From positions 12,601,449 through 12,665,448 of the forward strand of contig NC_034421.1 in NCBI RefSeq assembly GCF_002078875.1: a stretch of 64,000 bases of DNA. Reading direction: 5' to 3'. The stretch's first letter is position 1; every line of letters starts with the position of its first letter. A program made the position numbers and the translations under genes. Below the pieces are notes generated by a model. It had not been told where the DNA came from. It worked only from the letters and a program-made list of their open reading frames with translations, and searched no databases. Shown here piece by piece: positions 61,801 to 64,000 of the stretch. The DNA is from Numida meleagris (taxonomy: Eukaryota > Chordata > Aves > Galliformes > Numididae).

Positions 61801-63688
61801 CGGAAGCGATTGCTGTCTGATGTGGATGGCACTTTCTTCTTGTATCTCATGGGTATGAAGGCTTCTCCTGCAGGCTGAACCTTGCAGGCCATCACGGAAG
61901 CACTGCTTGTACCAAGGTGCCGGTGGCGTGCTCTGAAGGCCAGCCCAAGCACGCTGGTGCACACCAGCAGTGACGTCGGTTGGCTGCAATGGGCCCGTGA
62001 TGCTCTGCCTTGCCCTGCCCTAATTGATTGCTCTCAGAGTTCGGTGCTGCAGGGAAGCCACCCCCTCAAAGCCTGTCCCTGGGGATGGTTTTCTGCAGCT
62101 TGGAGGGGCTGAGCTGGAGCCCGTGTGCCTTCTTCCTCCTAGCTGTGGCCTGGCCTCCATCCAGCCTTTCCAAGTGCTGTTCCACCAGCCTCAGCGTGTG
62201 GGTGCGTGCCAGGAAAGGTGGTGGTCAGAGTCAAAGATGCTTCCTGAGGGCACTCGGTGTTAGTTTGGCACCTCCACGTGGAGAGGCCCCAGATCTCTGC
62301 AGATACAGACAGGTCCTGACCTGCACCCCCTGCCTGGGCAGCCCCTCACCCAGACCAGCACCCAGTGCCGGTGATGGTGCTGGGCCTGTGCTGAGCACCA
62401 CAGGCTGATACTCAGGATGTTGCTTGTGATTGTGTACAACAGGTTGAAGCCCCAGAAGAGACCGGGCAGCGGTGCATCCCAGCCATGTGAGAACATCGTG
62501 GTTGCTTACTACTTCTGCGGAGAGCCCATCCCTTACCGCACCCTCGTCAAAGGGCGCGTGGTGACACTGGGACAGTTCAAGGAGCTGCTGACCAAGAAAG
62601 GGAACTACAGGTAAGGGCTGCTTTCCACCTGCAGTGTGGTGCCAGCAGGCTGTCAGCACCCCCTGGCAGATGCTACCACCAGGATGTTGCTCCTGTCGTG
62701 CAAAGGAGCGCGGTGGAGGTAGGACAGGGGGCTCCTGGGGTTCTCAGCAGCCTTGCAGGGTTATGGCAGCACAGCAAAGGTGTCTGGTTGCCAGGGGACA
62801 TTCCTCTCACTTAGAAAAGTAAGTTCCAAAGTGAGCCAAGAATGTACTTTTTAAATAAGGGTAGAACTGATACTTGCAGCCGTAATCCTGCCCCATGGAA
62901 GCAGGCTTATGTTTGGATTTGACTGGGAGGGTCTGGCTGTTGAAGAGGCAGTTTATAAGAACATGGGAAATTGGGTTTTCTACCAGAAATATCCTGCCTC
63001 ACAGTTTGCACCCTAAACAGAAGTTACTTGCCCTACAAGGCTGCACGGTGTCCTGGGCTGGTGAGGAGCAGCGTCAGCCAGTGCTTGCTGGTGCTGTGGG
63101 GAACTCCCCAACTTCCAGAGCCATTTCAGCTCCCAGAATTTCCTCCAGTGTGAGCAGGGTGGCTGGGCCTTGCTGAGTCCCAAAATGCCCATCATTCTGT
63201 AGCACCAGGCATGGGTTATGAAGCTCTGCAAGGCACTCCCTCCAAGTAGGAGCGGCGTGGGGAAGAAACTCTGCTTAGAAACACTCCAGGGCCCTGCCAG
63301 CATCAGGACCTCCGGGCAGCTTTTGTGAGAGCTGTGAATGGGCTGGGATTCGGGGCCTGAGCTCCTCAGCATGCCAGCATGCGTTCTGACTGCTGCCACT
63401 GAGTGAGGGCAGGGGCAGATGCCAGCCTCCATGTCTGCTGGAGCTGCTCCCATTCCTCGAGAGCTCAGGGCCACAAAGTGCTGTGCTCTGTGTCTGGGTG
63501 TCACTGTGGTGTCCCACGCGGCCCCTGACCTCCCTGTGCCCCCGTGTCTCTGACCTTCCAGGTATTACTTCAAGAAAGTGAGTGATGAGTTCGACTGCGG
63601 TGTGGTCTTCGAGGAGGTGCGGGAGGATGACACCATCCTGCCCATCTTCGAAGAGAAGATCATCGGCAAGGTGGAGAAGATCGACTAG
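31718..63688 (+). CDS. AXIN1: Axin-1, C-terminal 549 residues (eight exons, 5' end outside window)
   Basis: Axin-1 is the cytoplasmic scaffold of the beta-catenin destruction complex in Wnt signalling. It brings GSK3, CK1, APC and beta-catenin together and is recruited to Dishevelled through its DIX domain. Splicing 31718-31858, 39796-39892, 47333-47470, 52873-53426, 55475-55651, 56804-57049, 62443-62610 and 63562-63688 gives one open frame of 549 residues (w1-w549 below), every intron being GT-AG. The order seen is: [15 protein letters not shown] (w4-w18), GSK3-binding helix (w91-w110), beta-catenin helix (w173-w192), Ser-Pro region, His-rich stretch (w246-w257), conserved linkers, and DIX (about w465-w549). 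The first base of the first exon completes a codon begun upstream, so the RGS-domain exon lies left of the window. No frameshift or premature stop is present. Adding 292 upstream codons (human value, from memory) gives 841 residues, my recollection of chicken Axin. AXIN2 is less likely because the match to AXIN1 is nearly continuous. Confidence 0.97.
32305..32320. repeat. G16 homopolymer
   Basis: Sixteen consecutive G on the sense strand in intron 3. It can form a quadruplex and its length is error-prone in sequencing. Confidence 0.92.
37761..37790. repeat. (TA)n microsatellite
   Basis: About 30 bases of alternating T and A with one AAA interruption. Confidence 0.9.
38149..38214. repeat. 66-bp polypurine tract
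   Basis: Only A and G occur for 66 bases, including (GAAA)n near the right end. It borders a candidate regulatory stretch. Confidence 0.92.
38220..38900. promoter_or_regulatory. Candidate intron-3 enhancer with an RFX X-box-like site
   Basis: This is mixed composition with CpG-rich patches (GGCGCGAGC, GCCCGGGG) and AT-rich homeodomain-like cores (AATTAG, CATTAAAG). GTTGTTATAGCAAC at 38522-38535 matches the RFX X-box GTTGCCATGGCAAC at 11 of 14 positions and keeps both outer half-sites. The low frequency of simple repeats here looks like constrained non-coding DNA, but conservation cannot be judged from one sequence. Confidence 0.35.
39268..39500 (-). mobile_element. CR1 LINE fragment, minus orientation
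   Basis: It starts with the reverse CR1 terminus (ATCACAGAATCATTAAGGTG, then GAAAAGACCTTCAGGGTCAC), followed by CCAACCTGGGCAGCCTGTCC and AAGGAATGTTTCCTAACACC. It lies about 300 bases before AXIN1 exon 4 and is truncated. Confidence 0.92.
39796..39892 (+). CDS. AXIN1: AXIN1 coding exon 4
   Basis: The exon is 97 bp. The acceptor is TTCTGGCAG and the donor CCT|GTAAGT. Its first base completes the split Ile codon; 32 codons follow ([18 protein letters not shown], then [14 protein letters not shown]) and it ends in phase 0. This is the conserved basic linker between the exon-3 region and the GSK3-binding segment; human has [18 protein letters not shown] at the same place. The exon changes phase from 2 to 0, so skipping it alone would shift the frame. 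The reading frame stays open beyond the donor for 124 codons, to a stop at about 40262. Confidence 0.96.
40642..40658. repeat. A17 tract
   Basis: Seventeen A in intron 4. A second A/G-only tract of 31 bases lies at 40771-40801. Confidence 0.9.
41077..41099. repeat. (TTG)n microsatellite
   Basis: About seven TTG/TGT units in intron 4, ending with TTGCTGTT. Confidence 0.88.
41300..41930. promoter_or_regulatory. AT-rich candidate conserved element in intron 4
   Basis: There are many homeodomain-like cores (GCTAATTAG, GGTAATTAGAC, GGCCAATTAGC) and a perfect POU octamer ATGCAAAT at 41914-41921, in a repeat-free stretch. The style is that of vertebrate conserved non-coding elements. This is inference only. 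Confidence 0.3.
47333..47470 (+). CDS. AXIN1: AXIN1 coding exon 5: GSK3-binding helix
   Basis: The exon is 138 bp, exactly 46 codons, phase 0 at both ends. The acceptor is TTTTTCCTCCAG. The donor is GCG|GTTAGT, weaker than the usual GTRAGT. It encodes [10 protein letters not shown], then [20 protein letters not shown] (w91-w110), then a charged helix [16 protein letters not shown]. The middle segment aligns with the amphipathic helix by which Axin docks on GSK3 (about residues 383-402 in human). With 292 upstream residues the avian numbers would also be 383-402. The charged tail probably extends the helix. Human ends the equivalent exon with Met where this one has Ala. The whole GSK3-docking module therefore lies on a single frame-neutral exon. 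Confidence 0.97.
47471..52872 (+). other. AXIN1: AXIN1 intron 5
   Basis: This 5402-bp phase-0 intron runs from GTTAGT to CAG. The exon-5 frame stays open for 152 codons into it, ending near 47926. Small A-rich tracts lie at 49517-49539 and 51922-51937. GC rises towards 50-52.8 kb. I recognise no gene or complete repeat inside. Confidence 0.9.
51922..51937. repeat. A16 tract
   Basis: Sixteen A in intron 5. Confidence 0.9.
52873..53426 (+). CDS. AXIN1: AXIN1 coding exon 6: beta-catenin-binding helix, Ser-Pro and His-rich regions
   Basis: The exon is 554 bp: 184 codons plus two bases. The acceptor is TTGTTCCCTGCAG and the donor AG|GTGAGT. It starts [12 protein letters not shown]. The segment [20 protein letters not shown] (w173-w192, 53011-53070) matches the Axin helix that lies in the armadillo groove of beta-catenin. 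A Ser-Pro stretch follows ([19 protein letters not shown]); in mammals this neighbourhood is phosphorylated by GSK3, which activates Axin. It appears about three residues longer than human. Next comes a His-rich run, [12 protein letters not shown] (53230-53265, w246-w257), then [20 protein letters not shown], conserved in human. The function of the His run is unknown to me. This is the largest exon in the window; it changes phase from 0 to 2, so losing it alone breaks the frame. Confidence 0.97.
53925..54050 (-). mobile_element. CR1 LINE internal fragment, minus orientation
   Basis: GATGCAGCCCAGGATTTGGT, then TGGCTTTATGGGCTGCA and CTCATGTTCAGTTTTTCATC plus CACC, match the reverse of CR1 sequence that lies some hundreds of bases before the 3' end. 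The boundaries are approximate; diverged sequence may extend left to about 53750. Confidence 0.85.
55047..55065 (+). other. G-quadruplex motif upstream of exon 7
   Basis: GGGGCGGGGAGGGAACGGG has four G runs of at least three with loops of 1, 1 and 3 bases, on the sense strand, so the pre-mRNA could fold too. It lies in intron 6. Confidence 0.6.
55475..55651 (+). CDS. AXIN1: AXIN1 coding exon 7
   Basis: The exon is 177 bp, phase 2 at both ends. The acceptor is CTTTGTTCTTGCAG and the donor GG|GTAAGG. It completes a Ser codon, then encodes a basic stretch ([20 protein letters not shown]), a variable linker, and the conserved [28 protein letters not shown]. The [13 protein letters not shown] block is nearly the same in human AXIN1 and is a family hallmark. 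This part of Axin lies in the broad region reported to bind PP2A and other partners, but I cannot tie the block to one partner from sequence. Reading through the donor gives GGG TAA, so intron retention would stop here. Confidence 0.96.
55652..56803 (+). other. AXIN1: AXIN1 intron 7
   Basis: This 1152-bp phase-2 intron runs from GTAAGG to TAG. A 234-codon frame (56078-56782) lies inside it but resembles no family and stops 21 bases before exon 8, so I do not call it a gene. Confidence 0.9.
56804..57049 (+). CDS. AXIN1: AXIN1 coding exon 8
   Basis: The exon is 246 bp, phase 2 at both ends. The acceptor is TATTTGTGTGTAG (TAG rather than the commoner CAG) and the donor AG|GTATGG. It encodes [20 protein letters not shown], a less conserved middle, then [20 protein letters not shown] and the charged run [22 protein letters not shown]. 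The last two blocks are almost identical to human and predict a Pro-rich linker followed by a short coiled-coil-like helix ahead of the DIX domain. In mammals this exon is followed either by an optional 108-bp exon or directly by the DIX exon; here it joins the DIX exon in frame. Intronic read-through adds only YGSMA before a stop. Confidence 0.96.
57680..58135. promoter_or_regulatory. AT-rich island in GC-rich intron 8 (candidate conserved element)
   Basis: A sharp AT-rich block with TGATAATTACTG, TCTAATTGCTG, CCAATTATTTTTG and GATAATTAAAG cores sits between GC-rich flanks. It carries no repeat signature. The contrast suggests constrained non-coding DNA; no function can be assigned. Confidence 0.3.
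59326..59450 (-). mobile_element. CR1 LINE 3'-end fragment, minus orientation
   Basis: ATAGAACCATAGATTCAGAG, then GGTTGGGATGGAAGGGGCCT and CCCTGCCATGGGCTGGCTG, form a CR1 3' end in reverse. It lies within AXIN1 intron 8 and is short and truncated. Confidence 0.88.
60553..60570. repeat. C18 homopolymer
   Basis: Eighteen consecutive C on the sense strand in intron 8 (G18 on the template strand). Confidence 0.92.
61235..61258. repeat. T24 homopolymer
   Basis: Twenty-four consecutive T. It could be the poly(A) tail of a minus-strand retroposed copy, but I recognise no source sequence to its left. Confidence 0.9.
62443..62610 (+). CDS. AXIN1: AXIN1 coding exon 9: first half of DIX domain
   Basis: The exon is 168 bp, phase 2 at both ends. 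The donor is AG|GTAAGG. The acceptor, GATTGTGTACAACAG, has a poor pyrimidine tract. It encodes a basic leader ([15 protein letters not shown]), then [20 protein letters not shown] and [20 protein letters not shown], the N-terminal half of the DIX domain. DIX is a ubiquitin-like fold that polymerises head to tail and mixes with Dishevelled DIX, so it drives both Axin assembly and its inactivation after a Wnt signal. The human leader (SQRKAGGGSAQPC) differs, while the DIX part is almost unchanged. The splice join to exon 8 restores Arg in frame. Confidence 0.97.
62611..63561 (+). other. AXIN1: AXIN1 intron 9
   Basis: This 951-bp phase-2 intron, running from GTAAGG to CAG, splits the DIX domain at an Arg codon. 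It is ordinary unique GC-rich sequence with no repeat or gene that I recognise. Confidence 0.92.
63562..63688 (+). CDS. AXIN1: AXIN1 terminal coding exon 10: second half of DIX domain and stop
   Basis: This stretch is 127 bp, counting the stop. The acceptor is CTGACCTTCCAG. Its first base completes Arg; then [40 protein letters not shown] and D precede TAG at 63686-63688. This is the C-terminal half of the DIX domain and the natural Axin C-terminus; human ends KVEKVD where this ends KVEKID. The protein ends within the DIX fold with no tail, as in other Axins. Codons here are GC-rich at third positions, unlike the AT-richer exons 3-5. Confidence 0.97.
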
Positions 63689-64000
63689 GCTCCGAGGCTG
63701 CAGAGGCTCTGAGGAAAGGGCTGTGAAAGACTCTGGGACTGGAGGAGAAGGTCTGGGGCAGACGCTGGCGGTGCTACTCCAGGAGGCGCTGGGTGAGCCC
63801 AGGGCACGGCCTGCTCTGTGCCAGGACCTGGGCAAGCTCCCTTGTGCCAGTGGAAGTCGTTTCACCCCACAAACCTGCCAGTGGGAGCCTGGGCTCCCTC
63901 TCCATACCGAATATAAGTGTAATGTAGCATTGTACAGTGCATTAGAAAGTGTAAAATGAACTTGTTTACTAAAGCTGCATATTTTTGATATATTGTAATA
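63689..64000 (+). other. AXIN1: AXIN1 3' UTR (partial)
   Basis: This is the sequence from the AXIN1 stop codon to the right edge. The first 200 bases are G-rich with no reading frame of interest; the last 100 become AT-rich (AATATAAGTGTAATGTAGC and beyond), as is usual near a vertebrate poly(A) site. No complete AATAAA is visible. The window ends in TATTGTAATA, so two further A residues would make AATAAA; this is inference, because the next bases are not given. Confidence 0.8.

Larger units (their letters stand above)
57050..62442 (+). other. AXIN1: AXIN1 intron 8
   Basis: This 5393-bp phase-2 intron runs from GTATGG to CAG with a weak acceptor. It is GC-rich except for an AT-rich island at 57680-58135. 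It contains a CR1 relic (59326-59450), a C18 run (60553-60570) and a T24 run (61235-61258). In mammals an optional 108-bp coding exon (residues beginning VQEVMRRG, from memory) lies between the flanking exons; I could not find an equivalent by eye here. Confidence 0.88.

Overview
This is vertebrate, almost certainly avian, genomic DNA and it holds one recognisable protein-coding gene: the 3' half of AXIN1, on the + strand. The bird assignment rests on at least seven CR1-type LINE fragments, several with the typical 3' end (ATTCTGTGATTCT-like), and on an Axin sequence very close to mammalian Axin1. The window reads 549 residues to the stop. If the upstream RGS exon contributes 292 codons plus two bases, as I recall for human AXIN1, the total is 841 residues, the length I recall for chicken Axin. 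A galliform such as chicken is therefore the best guess, but it is not proven.

Layout. Positions 1-31717 are the 3' part of a very large AXIN1 intron (intron 2 in mammalian numbering). It carries a 30-bp minisatellite with a sequencing gap, CR1 relics, CpG clusters and simple repeats, but no exon that I can recognise. Eight coding exons follow: 31718-31858, 39796-39892, 47333-47470, 52873-53426, 55475-55651, 56804-57049, 62443-62610 and 63562-63688 (stop TAG). The 3' UTR runs off the right edge. The N-terminal exon with the tankyrase-binding and RGS (APC-binding) regions lies to the left, outside the window.

The encoded part of Axin is the scaffold of the beta-catenin destruction complex. 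Exon 5 encodes the GSK3-binding helix, exon 6 the beta-catenin-binding helix followed by Ser-Pro and His-rich stretches, exons 7-8 conserved linker and coiled-coil-like segments, and exons 9-10 the DIX polymerisation domain. Apart from AXIN1 I found no RNA gene, no second protein-coding gene, no CRISPR and no intact mobile element.

There is no sign of a new multi-gene system. The items most worth a second look are the exon-phase arrangement (the GSK3-binding module is one in-frame cassette exon), long read-through frames into introns 4 and 5, the apparent absence of the mammalian alternative 36-residue exon, the collapsed minisatellite, and several intronic stretches that look regulatory (10.4-10.6 kb, 38.2-38.9 kb, 41.3-41.9 kb, 57.7-58.1 kb).
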